Positions 39,644-51,658 of a DNA stretch of 64,000 bases are shown here, piece after piece (position 1 is the first letter of the stretch; every line of letters starts with the position of its first letter). The DNA is from Tsuneonella troitsensis (GTDB lineage Bacteria; Pseudomonadota; Alphaproteobacteria; Sphingomonadales; Sphingomonadaceae). Below the pieces are notes generated by a model. That model made no database searches, was not told where the DNA came from, and saw only the letters and a program-made list of their open reading frames with translations. Made by a program: the position numbers and the translations under genes. The stretch lies in NCBI RefSeq assembly GCF_001441535.1, contig NZ_LMAU01000002.1:372001-436000 (forward strand), written 5' to 3'.

Positions 39644-39764
39644 AATGCTTTCCCCCTTGTTGCGGAAAAAGCGACCCGACAAATTCTTTTTGACGCCCCT
39701 GTGGTCGGCAAAGCCGAGCGCAAACAGACTGCTCCCGAGTGCCGGGTGAGTCAATGAGCGGAGG

Positions 39765-40783
39765 TTACGCCGTTACGGCGGCGGCACAATTCCTGCCCTG
39801 GGATTGTCGCATCGGCTCCTCGCCCTTCAGTGCGGTCAGGCCAAGCTTGGCGAACAACGCAGCGTCGCTGTCGTCGCCGGCATTGGGAGCGGTGAGCAGC
39901 TTGTCGCCGGTGAAGATCGAGTTCGCGCCGGCGAGGAAGCATAGCGCCTGGGTCGCCTCGCTCATGGACTCGCGCCCCGCGGAGAGGCGCACCATGCTCA
40001 GCGGCATCGAGATACGTGCTACCGCCACGGTGCGGACGAACTCGATATCGTCGATCTTGGCGAGCGGCGTGTCGGCGAGCATGTCGCCCAGCACGGTGCC
40101 CTTGACCGGCACAAGCGCGTTGACCGGCACGCTTTCCGGATGCTGCGGCAGCGTGGCGAGCGTGTGGATGAAGCCGACGCGGTCCTCGCGCGTCTCGCCC
40201 ATGCCGACGATCCCGCCGCTACACACATTAATACCGGCGCGTCGCACCTCGGCCAGCGTGTCGAGCCGCTCGTCCATCGTGCGCGTGGTGATGACGCGCT
40301 CGTAGTATTCCGGGCTGCTGTCGATGTTGTGGTTGTAATAATCGAGCCCCGCCTCGGCGAGCATGTCGGCCTGCTTTGGCGTCAGCATGCCGAGCGTCAT
40401 GCAGGTCTCCAGCCCCATCGCGCGCACGCCCTTCACGATCTCGACGATCGCCGGCATGTCGCGGACCTTGGGATTGCGCCAGGCGGCGCCCATGCAGAAG
40501 CGCTGGCTGCCGTTGTCCTTCGCCTGCGCGGCGGATTGCAGAACGCTGCGCACATCCATTAGCTTCGTCGCCTCGACCCCGCTGTCGGCCTTCACCGACT
40601 GCGAGCAGTAACCGCAGTCCTCGGGGCAACCGCCAGTCTTGATGCTGAGAAGGGTACAGAGCTGGACCTCGGCTGGCGGATGGTTTTCGCGGTGAACCGT
40701 CGCGGCTTGAAACAGCAGCTCGGTGAACGGCAGCTCGAACAGCGCGCGGATTTCCTCGCGGGTCCAATCGGTGCGGATCATGG

Positions 40784-40787
<4 letters not shown>
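39765..40787 (-). CDS. bioB: biotin synthase
   Basis: A radical-SAM enzyme that inserts sulfur into dethiobiotin. The protein has 340 residues. The 4Fe-4S cysteines are C54, C58 and C61 ([13 protein letters not shown]), and YYNHNIDSS and [10 protein letters not shown] are family blocks. The ATG overlaps the mutase TGA. No bioA, bioD or bioF lies nearby. Its place in the operon of a biotin-dependent carboxylase suggests cofactor supply on demand. Confidence 0.96.
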
Positions 40788-42928
<2,141 letters not shown>

Positions 42929-42936
42929 TCTTACCC

Positions 42937-43548
42937 TCAGGCGGAAGCGCTCGGCCTCGCACTGACGGTTTCGTGCCACCGGGTCAACGCGGCGAGATCG
43001 TTCCCAGGCCCGCAGCCCACGAACTTTGCGAAGTCCACCGTGGTCAGCAGCAGGATATCCGCCATCGAATACCTGTCACCGGCAAGGAACTCGTTCTCCG
43101 CAAGCGCTCCGTCGAAGAACGCGAAGGCGCGAGCGACATGATCGCGGTTCGCTTCGCCCCACTCGGCATTGCGACCGGGCAGCGCGGCAGTGAAGCGGTG
43201 CGTGTGGACCCACACCGCACCGATCGGGTTCATCGCGATCATCTCGACCCGGCGGTTCCACATTTCGATCACCCCGATCTCGGTCGGCGTTTTCCCGAAC
43301 AGTGGCGGGTCGGGATGCAACGCCTCGAGAAAGCGGCAGATGGCGACGCTTTCGGCGATCACGGTGCCGTCGTCGAGTTCGAGCGCAGGGGTCTGGCCGC
43401 GCGGGTTCTTCGCCACGAACTCGGGTGATTTCTGCTCGCGCGCCAGGATCGAGACATCCTTCATGGGCAGCGAGATGCCCTTCTCGGCGGCAAAGATGCG
43501 GACGCGGCGCGGGTTGGGCGCGGGGTTCGCACTATCGTAAAACAGCAC
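42937..43548 (-). CDS. glutathione S-transferase family protein
   Basis: A 203-residue protein with a thioredoxin-fold N-domain ([19 protein letters not shown], then [14 protein letters not shown] and [10 protein letters not shown]) and a helical C-domain ([15 protein letters not shown]). The GTG start at 43548 follows the hydratase stop by 1 base. The substrate is unknown. It may detoxify reactive acyl or aldehyde side products of the pathway, but that is inferred only from position. Confidence 0.85.
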   Translation of the reverse strand: MLFYDSANPAPNPRRVRIFAAEKGISLPMKDVSILAREQKSPEFVAKNPRGQTPALELDDGTVIAESVAICRFLEALHPDPPLFGKTPTEIGVIEMWNRRVEMIAMNPIGAVWVHTHRFTAALPGRNAEWGEANRDHVARAFAFFDGALAENEFLAGDRYSMADILLLTTVDFAKFVGCGPGNDLAALTRWHETVSARPSASA

Positions 43549-43549
43549 G

Positions 43550-44338
43550 TCAGGCTCCCTTGAATGCGGGCTTGCGCTTCTGAAGGAACGCCATGCCGCC
43601 TTCCATCGCGTCGGCGCTCGCGCCTGCGGTCCGCTGGCCCTCGGCTTCGGCAAGCAGGACCTGCGGCAGCGTGCCGTCGAGCGCGGTGGCGATGTTGGCC
43701 TTCATCGTGCGGTAGGCGACCGTCGGCCCTTCGGACAGTCGGGTGGCGAGCGCCATCGACTCGTCCATCAGCGCGGCATCGTCGACTGCCTTGTAGATCA
43801 GGCCCCATTCCTCGGCCTGCGCAGCGCCGATCTTCTCGCCCAGCATCATCATCCGCGTGGCGCGCGCGCGGCCGATCGCGCGGGCGAGCAGCCAGGTCGA
43901 TCCGCCGTCCGGCACCAGCCCGATGTTGACGAAAGCCTGCAGGAAATAGGCGCTCTCTCCCGCGAGCACGAAATCGCCCGCCAGCGCGATCGAGCAGCCG
44001 ACGCCCGCCGCCGCGCCGTTGACCGCCGTCACGACGGGTACGGGACAGCGCAGGATCTGGCTCAGCAGCGGGTTGTAGTGGTTCTGCAGCGCCAGGTGGC
44101 TGCCGCCCTTGTTCTGCAGCGGGCTGCGATCGCCACGCGCTGCAAGGTCCGCGCCCGAACAGAACCCCTTGCCCGCCCCGGTGATCAGCACCGCGCGGGC
44201 ATCGCCCAGGTCGTAGAACGCCGCGCCAAGCTCGTCCGCCATGTCGAGCGATGCGGCGTTGAGGCGCTCGGGCCGGTTCAACGTGATCTTGAGGACGCTC
44301 CCGACACGCTCGGTCAGGATGGTTTCGTAGTCGGACAC
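43550..44338 (-). CDS. enoyl-CoA hydratase/isomerase family protein (PaaG-like)
   Basis: A crotonase-fold protein of 262 residues with TLNRPERLNAAS, the oxyanion-hole segments GKGFCSGADL and GAAAGVGCSIALA, and FVNIGLVPDGGSTWLLAR. The residues fit an isomerase or hydratase of the PaaG type. The substrate is not determined. It is the upstream partner of GST, mutase and bioB. Confidence 0.85.
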   Translation of the reverse strand: MSDYETILTERVGSVLKITLNRPERLNAASLDMADELGAAFYDLGDARAVLITGAGKGFCSGADLAARGDRSPLQNKGGSHLALQNHYNPLLSQILRCPVPVVTAVNGAAAGVGCSIALAGDFVLAGESAYFLQAFVNIGLVPDGGSTWLLARAIGRARATRMMMLGEKIGAAQAEEWGLIYKAVDDAALMDESMALATRLSEGPTVAYRTMKANIATALDGTLPQVLLAEAEGQRTAGASADAMEGGMAFLQKRKPAFKGA

Positions 44339-44425
44339 GCGGCTCTCCCGTATGCGTTTCGCTTCGCAACGGGTGTGGCGCGAACGTCCATCGGTGGCAA
44401 GTCCGCTACGGCGCGCTACGTCAAG

Positions 44426-44863
44426 TCAGTGCGCCTCTTTTGGCGTCTCCATGATTTCGGTCAGCTGGCCCATCATGTCCTTGGGGTGGAGGAAGAAGAT
44501 CGGCGTCCCGTGCGCGCCGATGCGGGTGGGGCCGAGGATGCGCTTGCCCAGCCCCTCGAACCACGCGCGCGCCGCGTCGATGTCGGGGACTTCGTAGCAG
44601 AGGTGATGCTGTCCGCCCGCCGGGTTCTTGGCGAGGAAGCCGGTGAGCGTGCTGCCTGGCCCCAGCGGCTCGATCAGCTCGATCTGCGTGCCGTGAGTGC
44701 CATTCTCACCGGGCGTGTCGACGAAGCAGACCTTCACCCCCTGTTCGGGCAGGTCGAACGGCTCGGTGATCGACGTCGCCCCCATCACCTCGCGGTAATA
44801 GACCACGCTGTCCGCGATCGAAGGGGTAGCGACTCCGATATGATTGAGACGGCCGAGTTTCAT
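44426..44863 (-). CDS. mce: methylmalonyl-CoA epimerase
   Basis: Interconverts the (S) and (R) isomers of methylmalonyl-CoA between carboxylase and mutase. The 145-residue VOC-fold protein has metal ligands expected in LNHIGVATPS, QHHLCYEVPD and the Glu of TEIMET. The start at ATG 44863 overlaps the TGA of the small membrane gene upstream. Confidence 0.92.
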   Translation of the reverse strand: MKLGRLNHIGVATPSIADSVVYYREVMGATSITEPFDLPEQGVKVCFVDTPGENGTHGTQIELIEPLGPGSTLTGFLAKNPAGGQHHLCYEVPDIDAARAWFEGLGKRILGPTRIGAHGTPIFFLHPKDMMGQLTEIMETPKEAH

Positions 44864-45096
44864 TTCAATGTTCCATTTGCGAAAGAGTACCACGCAAAAG
44901 CCAAAAGGGCGCCGAAGCCAATGAATAATGCAGTGCTGCCGATCGCTGCGAACCGAAACCTTCGGGGATTGTTATTTCTCGATAAATCCTTGCCCCAAGG
45001 ATATCGGTTGATCCGGCCTGAACGGTTCATCCTCAATTGATTGCGAAAGAGGAAAATATAGAGAAAGCTAAATCCGAGGAGCATCAAACCCTTCAT
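44860..45096 (-). CDS. small two-helix membrane protein of unknown function
   Basis: A 78-residue protein with two hydrophobic helices (about 4-17 and 50-70) joined by a basic polar loop (FRNQLRMNRSGRINRYPWGK). It starts 7 bases after the pccB stop and overlaps mce by ATGA. Base composition in this stretch is lower in GC than its neighbours. No family was recognised. The coupling suggests it is translated. Confidence 0.65.
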   Translation of the reverse strand: MKGLMLLGFSFLYIFLFRNQLRMNRSGRINRYPWGKDLSRNNNPRRFRFAAIGSTALFIGFGALLAFAWYSFANGTLK

Positions 45097-45103
45097 GCAG
45101 ACC

Positions 45104-46630
45104 TCACAGGGGAATGTTGTCGTGCTTCTTCCACGGGTTCTCGAGTACCTTCCCGCGAAGTTTCCTCAGCCCCAGCGCGATCCGCCGCCGGGTCGAATGC
45201 GGGTAGATCACCTCGTCGATGTACCCCCGCTGCGCCGCCACGAAGGGGTTGGCGAAGCGGTCCTCGTATTCCTTCGTCTTCTCCGCCTGCTCCTCGGCGC
45301 TCATGCCGCGGAAGATGATCTCGACCGCGCCCTTGGCGCCCATCACCGCGATCTCGGCGGTCGGCCAGGCGTAGTTGAGGTCGCCGCGCAGATGCTTCGA
45401 CGCCATGACGTCGTAGGCCCCGCCATAGGCCTTGCGGGTGATCACGGTGATCTTGGGCACGGTCGCCTCGGCATAGGCGAACAATAGCTTGGCGCCATGT
45501 TTGATGATGCCGTTGTGTTCCTGTGCCGTCCCCGGAAGAAAGCCGGGCACGTCGACGAAGGTCACGATCGGAATCTCGAACGCATCGCAGAAGCGCACGA
45601 AGCGCGCGGCCTTCTTGCTCGAATTGATGTCGAGCACGCCCGCCAGCACCATCGGCTGGTTCGCGACAACGCCCACCGTGCGCCCCTCGACCCGGCCGAA
45701 GCCGCACAGGATATTGCCCGCGTGCTTGGGCTGGATCTCGAAGAAGTCACCCTCGTCCAGAACCTTACGAATGACTTCGTGCATGTCGTAGGGCTGGTTG
45801 GCGTTCGCCGGGATCAGCGTGTCGAGGCTGTCCTCGATGCGGTCCCACTCATCGTCGGTCGGCCGCTCGGGCACCGTCTCGCGGTTGGACAGCGGCAGGA
45901 AATCGAAGAAGTCGCGTGTGGCGAGCAGCGTCTCGATATCGTTCTCGAACGCGACGTCGGCGACGCTGGTCTTGGTCGTGTGCGTGATCGCGCCGCCCAG
46001 TTCTTCCTGCGTCACGACCTCGTTGGTCACCGTCTTCACCACATCGGGACCGGTGACGAACATGTAGCTGGAATCCTTCACCATGAAGATGAAGTCGGTC
46101 ATCGCCGGCGAATAGACCGCCCCGCCCGCGCACGGCCCCATGATGAGGCTGATCTGGGGAATGACCCCGCTCGCCAGCACATTGCGCTGGAACACCTCGG
46201 CATAGCCGCCCAGGCTGGCGACGCCCTCCTGGATGCGCGCGCCGCCGCTGTCATTGATGCCGATGACCGGCGCGCCGACTTTCATCGCGCTGTCCATCAC
46301 CTTGCAGATCTTCTCCGCGTGGCGCTTGGACAGCGAGCCGCCGAACACGGTGAAATCCTGGCTGAACACGAACACCAGCCGCCCGTTGATCGTGCCCGAG
46401 CCGGTGACGACGCCGTCGCCGGGGATCTTCTGATCCTGCATCCCGAAATCGACGCAATCATGTTCGACGTAGGCGTCGAGTTCCTCGAAGCTGCCTTCGT
46501 CGAGCAGCACGTCGAGCCGTTCGCGCGCGGTCAGTTTGCCCTTGGCGTGCTGTGCGGCGATCCGCTTTTCGCCCCCGCCCAGCTTGGCGGCGGCGCGGCG
46601 GCGTTCCATTTCGGCAATGTTCGCGGACAT
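45104..46630 (-). CDS. pccB: propionyl-CoA carboxylase beta subunit (carboxyltransferase)
   Basis: Transfers the carboxyl from biotin to propionyl-CoA. The protein has 508 residues. Landmarks are [52 protein letters not shown] and [24 protein letters not shown]. The acyl-pocket Asp region ([19 protein letters not shown]-type) fits propionyl-CoA. Its partner pccA is separated by about 6 kb and is frameshifted. Confidence 0.95.
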   Translation of the reverse strand: MSANIAEMERRRAAAKLGGGEKRIAAQHAKGKLTARERLDVLLDEGSFEELDAYVEHDCVDFGMQDQKIPGDGVVTGSGTINGRLVFVFSQDFTVFGGSLSKRHAEKICKVMDSAMKVGAPVIGINDSGGARIQEGVASLGGYAEVFQRNVLASGVIPQISLIMGPCAGGAVYSPAMTDFIFMVKDSSYMFVTGPDVVKTVTNEVVTQEELGGAITHTTKTSVADVAFENDIETLLATRDFFDFLPLSNRETVPERPTDDEWDRIEDSLDTLIPANANQPYDMHEVIRKVLDEGDFFEIQPKHAGNILCGFGRVEGRTVGVVANQPMVLAGVLDINSSKKAARFVRFCDAFEIPIVTFVDVPGFLPGTAQEHNGIIKHGAKLLFAYAEATVPKITVITRKAYGGAYDVMASKHLRGDLNYAWPTAEIAVMGAKGAVEIIFRGMSAEEQAEKTKEYEDRFANPFVAAQRGYIDEVIYPHSTRRRIALGLRKLRGKVLENPWKKHDNIPL

Positions 46631-46711
46631 TTCTTCTCCCTGCGGGGAGCTTGGGCGCTCTCCCTGTTGGAGAACGGCGGTTAGGCCGCGCGAAAGCGCA
46701 GCGTCAAGCGG

Positions 46712-47434
46712 TCAGAACCGCAACATGATCCGCCGCGCGAGCGCCGGACTGATCGAATGGACCATTTGCAACAGCTTTACCTGGCCGACGTTAGCCTCGG
46801 TCCGGTCCTTTTCGATCGCCTCGACGATCTGCCGCGCGCATTCGGCGGCGGGCATCTTCTTGCTGGTGCGGCCCGCCGTCATCCGCGTCTCGACGACCGG
46901 CGGCAGCGCCTCGATTACGCGAACGTTCGAGCCGGCGAGCTGCGCGCGCAGGGCTTGGGTGTAGCTGCGCAGGCCCGCCTTGGTCGCGCAATAGACCGGA
47001 CCGCCCCCGCGCGGCGCGATGGCAAGGCCGCTGGTCACGTTGACGATCGCCGCCTCGGGCCGCGCCTTCAGCCGGTCGAGCAGGGCCACGGTCAGCCGGA
47101 TCGGGGAGTTGAGATTGGCGTAGATGCAATCGTCCGCCGCATCCGGATCAGGCGGCCCTTCACGAAAGTCGTGATCGACCCCCTGCCCTGCGTTGTTGAC
47201 GAGCACCTCGATCGGGCGCGCGCCGAGTGCGTCGACGATGGCTTGCGACCCCTCGGGCGTGGACAGATTAGCCGCGATCGCCTCGAACCCGAGCGAGCGC
47301 ATCCACTCGAGTCCCTCAGGCGAGCGACCGGTGACGATGACTTCGGCGCCCAGCGCGCGCATCTGGTGGGCCATCTGCTGGCCGATCCCGGCGGTCCCGC
47401 CGGTGATGAGGACGGTCTTGCCTGAAAGGTTCAT
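46712..47434 (-). CDS. short-chain dehydrogenase/reductase (DltE-like)
   Basis: A 240-residue Rossmann enzyme with TGGTAGIG, NNAG, SGLA and catalytic YCATK. It resembles the DltE-type or oxidoreductase SDR group. The substrate is unknown. The ATG at 47434 overlaps the TGA of the epimerase-like gene upstream. Confidence 0.85.
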   Translation of the reverse strand: MNLSGKTVLITGGTAGIGQQMAHQMRALGAEVIVTGRSPEGLEWMRSLGFEAIAANLSTPEGSQAIVDALGARPIEVLVNNAGQGVDHDFREGPPDPDAADDCIYANLNSPIRLTVALLDRLKARPEAAIVNVTSGLAIAPRGGGPVYCATKAGLRSYTQALRAQLAGSNVRVIEALPPVVETRMTAGRTSKKMPAAECARQIVEAIEKDRTEANVGQVKLLQMVHSISPALARRIMLRF

Positions 47435-48462
47435 CGGACCTTCACCACTCCATGTGCGATCAGGCTTTTGGCGCAATCGACGATGCTTTGTTCGGGCGGC
47501 CGCGTTTCCCAGCCGAGCCGTTCCTTCGCGTGGCTGAAATCGACGTTGCGGGACTTGCCGATCTCCGCCTTGACCGACCGCACCGCCGGATTGACCATGG
47601 CGAGCGTCGATACCATCCAGTTCGGCATCACCTTCGTGGGCACCTTGCGCGCCTGTTCGGCAGGCAGGTGCGCGCGGAGGATCTGTGCCACCTCGATCAT
47701 CTTGAGAAACCGGCCGGAGGAAAGGAACCGCTCACCCGCCAGTCCTGGCGTTTCGAGGCAACGGACGTGAAGGTCGGCACAATCGCGGGTATCGACGATC
47801 GCGAAACCCAGGTCCGGCGCCATCGGGATCGACCCGTCGAGCAACTGCTTGATGGCCTCGACCGAGGGGCTGAAATCAGCGTCGTATACCGGGCCCAATA
47901 CCATCGACGGATTGACCGAGATGAACTCCAGTCCCTCGCCTTCGGCTGCAACCCAGTCGCGCGCTGCGCGCTCGGCGATCGTCTTGGACTTGATGTACGG
48001 ATAGACGTCCGGATGATCGACGTTCGTCCAATCCGCTTCGGATACGGTATAGACCTTCTCGTCGCGACCATAGGCGACCGCGGCCATCGAACTGGTCTGG
48101 ACGAACCGCGTCGCTCCCGCGTCGCGGGCGAAGCGCAGGGCACGCAAGGTGCCCTCGCGTGCGGGGACGATCATCTCGTCCTCGTGCTTGGGCGAATTGA
48201 CCGCGATGGGAGAGGCGACGTGCGCCACGTGGGTGCAGCCCGTGTTCGCTTCCGCCCATCCCGCATCGTCCATCAGCTCGGCCTGGAACACGGAGAGTTG
48301 TTCGCCGGCTCCGGGCCAGCGGGATCGCAGCTTGCCCTCGCCTTTCGCCGTGCTGCGGACGGTCGTGCGCACGGTCCAGCCTTTCGCGAGCAACTGGTCG
48401 ATCAGCTCCCCGGCAATATAACCCGTGCCGCCGGTAACCAGGACGGTCCCACCCATGCCCAT
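47431..48462 (-). CDS. NAD(P)-dependent epimerase / dihydroflavonol-4-reductase-like protein
   Basis: A 343-residue extended-SDR protein. The cofactor motif TGGTGYIAG is at the N-terminus, and catalytic Tyr and Lys are in YPYIKSK, preceded by QTSSMAAV. The family includes aldehyde and ketone reductases. The substrate cannot be told. It is the first gene of a two-gene unit with the SDR. Confidence 0.83.
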   Translation of the reverse strand: MGMGGTVLVTGGTGYIAGELIDQLLAKGWTVRTTVRSTAKGEGKLRSRWPGAGEQLSVFQAELMDDAGWAEANTGCTHVAHVASPIAVNSPKHEDEMIVPAREGTLRALRFARDAGATRFVQTSSMAAVAYGRDEKVYTVSEADWTNVDHPDVYPYIKSKTIAERAARDWVAAEGEGLEFISVNPSMVLGPVYDADFSPSVEAIKQLLDGSIPMAPDLGFAIVDTRDCADLHVRCLETPGLAGERFLSSGRFLKMIEVAQILRAHLPAEQARKVPTKVMPNWMVSTLAMVNPAVRSVKAEIGKSRNVDFSHAKERLGWETRPPEQSIVDCAKSLIAHGVVKVR

Positions 48463-48511
48463 CTCCCTTCCATGCGAAGGCTACGCGGACGGGTTGCAAA
48501 GGGCAATCGGA

Positions 48512-49864
48512 CTAGCGCAGCAGGACGAGTTCTTCGGACATCGTGGGATGGATCGCGACCGTGGCGTCGAAATCGTCCTTGGTCAGCCCGGCCTTCACCG
48601 CCACCGAGGCCGCCTGCATGATCTCGGGCGCTTCCGGACCGATCATGTGGATGCCGAGGATGCGACCGGAGGTCTCGTCGCAGACCATCTTGTAGAGGCA
48701 GCGTTCGTTCCGTCCGGCCAGAACGTGCTTCATCGGACGGAAGTCAGCCTCGTAGACCTTGACCGCGCCGAACGCGTTGCGCGCCTGCCCTTCGGTCATC
48801 CCGACGGCCGCCAGCGGCGGATGGCTGAACACGGCGCTGGGGATGCAGTCGTGATCGACCGCGGTCGGCTTGCCGCCGAAGACGGTGTCGGCAAACGCGT
48901 GCCCCTCCCGGATCGCGACCGGGGTCAACTGGACGCGGCCCGTCACGTCGCCCACGGCGTAGATGTGATCGACGCTGGTCTTGCTGAAGCGATCGACGAC
49001 GATCTCGCCGTGGTCGCCAAGGATCACGCCCGCCTTGTCGAGGCCGAGGCCCTCGGTGTTCGGCAACCGCCCAGTCGCGTAGAGTACGCAATCGACCTCG
49101 ATGTCCTCGTGATTGGTCATCGACACGCGCAGGCACCCGCTTTCGGTTTGCTCGATCCCGCGGAAGGTGGCGTTGAAGCGGAAGTCGATACCCTTGATCA
49201 GGCTGATCTGCAGCAGCCGGTCGCGCAGCGCCTCGTCGTAACCGCGCAGCAGCTGGTCCGACCGGTTGATGATAGTCACCTTGCTGCCGAACTGGTTGAA
49301 GATGCCGGCGAACTCGTTGGCGATATACCCGCCGCCGGCGATCAGGATGCGCGGCGGCAGCGCGTCGAGATGGAACGCCTCGTTGCTGGTGATGCCGAGC
49401 TCGCTACCCGGACACTCCGGCACATGAGGCCGGGCGCCGGTCGCGATCAGGATGTGCTTCGCGGTGACGCTGCGACCGCCCGAAAGCGCGATCTCGTGCG
49501 GGCCGGTCAGCGTCGCGCGCTCGAGAATGATCTCGACCTTGTTGTTGTTGAGCGTGGTCGTGTACGCATCGTTCAACCGATCGACGTCCTTGAGCACGTT
49601 GTCGCGCAGGACTTTCCAGTCGAACTTGGGTGCGTCGATAGTCCAACCGAACGCCTGCGCGTCCTCGAGATCCTCGGCGAAATGCGCGCCATAGACGAGC
49701 ATCTTCTTGGGCACGCACCCGCGGATCACGCAGGTCCCGCCGACGCGGTATTCCTCCGCGACCGCGACTTTCGCGCCATAGGCTGCGGCGACCCGGCTGG
49801 CGCGCACGCCGCCCGATCCCGCGCCGATCACGAAAAGGTCGTAGTCGAATTCACCGTCGGCCAT
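48512..49864 (-). CDS. gor: glutathione-disulfide reductase
   Basis: A FAD- and NADPH-dependent enzyme that keeps glutathione reduced. The protein has 450 residues with the N-terminal FAD motif GAGSGGVRASR, redox-active C45 and C50 (GGTCVIRGCVPKK), a second dinucleotide fold (IAGGGYIANEFAG) and the C-terminal catalytic HPTMSEE. It fits the GSH-dependent 1-Cys peroxiredoxin and the GST in this window. Confidence 0.93.
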   Translation of the reverse strand: MADGEFDYDLFVIGAGSGGVRASRVAAAYGAKVAVAEEYRVGGTCVIRGCVPKKMLVYGAHFAEDLEDAQAFGWTIDAPKFDWKVLRDNVLKDVDRLNDAYTTTLNNNKVEIILERATLTGPHEIALSGGRSVTAKHILIATGARPHVPECPGSELGITSNEAFHLDALPPRILIAGGGYIANEFAGIFNQFGSKVTIINRSDQLLRGYDEALRDRLLQISLIKGIDFRFNATFRGIEQTESGCLRVSMTNHEDIEVDCVLYATGRLPNTEGLGLDKAGVILGDHGEIVVDRFSKTSVDHIYAVGDVTGRVQLTPVAIREGHAFADTVFGGKPTAVDHDCIPSAVFSHPPLAAVGMTEGQARNAFGAVKVYEADFRPMKHVLAGRNERCLYKMVCDETSGRILGIHMIGPEAPEIMQAASVAVKAGLTKDDFDATVAIHPTMSEELVLLR

Positions 49865-49942
49865 GCGCGTCTCCTATCAGGGACGCGCATATGGCGGGCC
49901 GGACCGGGGATGCCAATGGCAATCCCCGGTAGCCGTCAGCGA

Positions 49943-51406
49943 TCAGCCGCGCGAGCGCCGCTGGAAGCCGCCGCCGTTGCCGCCCGAACCGCCGCCAGCT
50001 GGACCCTTGCCCCCGAAACGGCGACGCTTGTTCTGGCCGCCCCCGGCGCCTGCAGGCTTGGCCGCCCGATCGCCGCCGTGCTGAGCCGGACGGTCACCTT
50101 GCTGGGCCGGACGCTCGCCCGAGCGATTGTCCTGCCGAGGACCGCGATCGCCGCGACGCTCGCCGCCGAGCGGCTTGGCGTGAACTTTCTTGGCCCGCGG
50201 CTGCTGAACCTGGCCCGGGTTGCCCTTGGGCCGCGTGATCGGCAGTTCGTCGATGAACGCGCGGAAATTCTCCGGAAGCGGCAGGCGCTCGCAGGTCACG
50301 CCGGTGAGCTTCTGGATATCGCGCAGGTAAGCACGCTCGTCCTCGGCACACAGCGTCAGCGCGATGCCGTCGGCACCCGCACGCGCCGTCCGCCCGATGC
50401 GGTGAACGTACTGTTCGGCCACGTTGGGCAGTTCGTAGTTGATGACGTGGCTGACCCCGGTCACGTCGATCCCGCGCGCGGCGATATCGGTCGCGATCAG
50501 GACGGGCACGCGGCCCGACTTGAAGTTGGCCAGCGCCCGCTCGCGCTGCGGCTGGCTCTTGTTGCCGTGGATCGCGTCGGACTGGATGCCGGCTTGCGCC
50601 AGTTTCTTCACGACGCGGTCGGCGCCGTGCTTCGTGCGGGTGAACACCAGCACGCGTTCCATGCCCTCGGTCTGCGGATAGCGCTTCTTGAGCATCAACT
50701 CGAGCAGGGCCTGCTTTTCGGACTGGCTGACGAGCGTGACGAACTGCTTCACCCGCTCCGCCGTGGTCGCAGCTGGAGCGACCGAAACCTGCGCAGGATT
50801 GTTGAGGTACTGCTTCGACAGGTCCTTGATCGAGCTCGGCATCGTGGCGCTGAACAGCAGCGTCTGGCGCTCCTTGGGCATCAGAGCGACGAGCTTGCGC
50901 AGCGCGTGGATGAAGCCGAGGTCGAGCATCTGGTCCGCTTCGTCGAGGACGAGGATCTCGATCCCGTCGAGCCGGATCGCCTTCTGGTCGACGAGGTCGA
51001 GCAGACGGCCGGGCGTGGCGACAAGGATGTCGGTGCCGCGATGCAGCTTGTTGCGGTCCTTGCCGACCGATGTGCCGCCGACGACGACCGAGACCCGCAG
51101 GCCGGTGAAGCCGCCATAATCTTCGGCGCTCTTGGCGATCTGGCCGGCCAGTTCGCGCGTCGGTGCGAGCACCAGCATGCGGCACGACTTGAACGGCGTC
51201 TGGTTGTCGGCTTCGCGCAGGCGGTCGATGCTCGGAAGCATGAACGCGGCGGTCTTACCGGTGCCGGTCTGGGCGATGCCCAAGAGGTCGCGGCCCTGCA
51301 GCACGAGCGGGATCGCCTGCTGCTGGATCGGGGTGGCGACGGTGTAGTTCTTCTGGTCCAACGCCTGAAGGATGGGCTGCGAAAGCCCGAGTTGTTCGAA
51401 TGACAT
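49943..51406 (-). CDS. DEAD-box ATP-dependent RNA helicase (RhlE-like)
   Basis: A 487-residue RNA helicase with Q-motif, Walker A AQTGTGKT, DEAD (VLDEADQM), SAT and HRIGRTARAG. A Gly/Arg/Pro/Gln-rich tail (about 380-487) is likely to bind RNA unspecifically. Such enzymes act in ribosome assembly and cold adaptation. The start at ATG 51406 (MSFEQLGLSQPIL) matches where the family begins. About 250 bp without a gene lie upstream, which could hold a long 5' UTR. Confidence 0.92.
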   Translation of the reverse strand: MSFEQLGLSQPILQALDQKNYTVATPIQQQAIPLVLQGRDLLGIAQTGTGKTAAFMLPSIDRLREADNQTPFKSCRMLVLAPTRELAGQIAKSAEDYGGFTGLRVSVVVGGTSVGKDRNKLHRGTDILVATPGRLLDLVDQKAIRLDGIEILVLDEADQMLDLGFIHALRKLVALMPKERQTLLFSATMPSSIKDLSKQYLNNPAQVSVAPAATTAERVKQFVTLVSQSEKQALLELMLKKRYPQTEGMERVLVFTRTKHGADRVVKKLAQAGIQSDAIHGNKSQPQRERALANFKSGRVPVLIATDIAARGIDVTGVSHVINYELPNVAEQYVHRIGRTARAGADGIALTLCAEDERAYLRDIQKLTGVTCERLPLPENFRAFIDELPITRPKGNPGQVQQPRAKKVHAKPLGGERRGDRGPRQDNRSGERPAQQGDRPAQHGGDRAAKPAGAGGGQNKRRRFGGKGPAGGGSGGNGGGFQRRSRG

Positions 51407-51658
51407 GTAATTTTGACTCGTATGCGAGCGGCAGCGCGCAACCACGAACGGCGCGCGCATGCAGCGGGGTGGTGGGACCGCAGGCCGGCTGGCCCTTGGC
51501 CCCGTCAACGACCCGCGTGATAGGGAAGTCAGGGAAAGTGAACCGAAACGCGGCCGGGGTGACTTTGGGTCACCTGTTCACGCTGCCAGGGCGTCTCGAT
51601 GGAGGCGCATATGGTCGTGCAAGGGCGAAAAGTCAATCGAAATGCTGCAGCGCAAAAA
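51407..51658. other. 252-bp intergenic region upstream of the helicase gene
   Basis: No plausible gene. It contains an inverted repeat, GGTGAC, 5 bases, GTCACC, at 51558-51574. It is probably the promoter and leader of the helicase gene. No terminator of pgi is involved because pgi ends at the other side of the block, pointing away. Confidence 0.4.

Noticed and set aside
48425-51403. A 992-codon open frame on the plus strand opposite gor and the DEAD-box helicase
   Set aside because: It is antisense to two well-supported genes. Its translation is His/Arg/Asp-rich without any motif, as expected from the opposite strand of high-GC genes.
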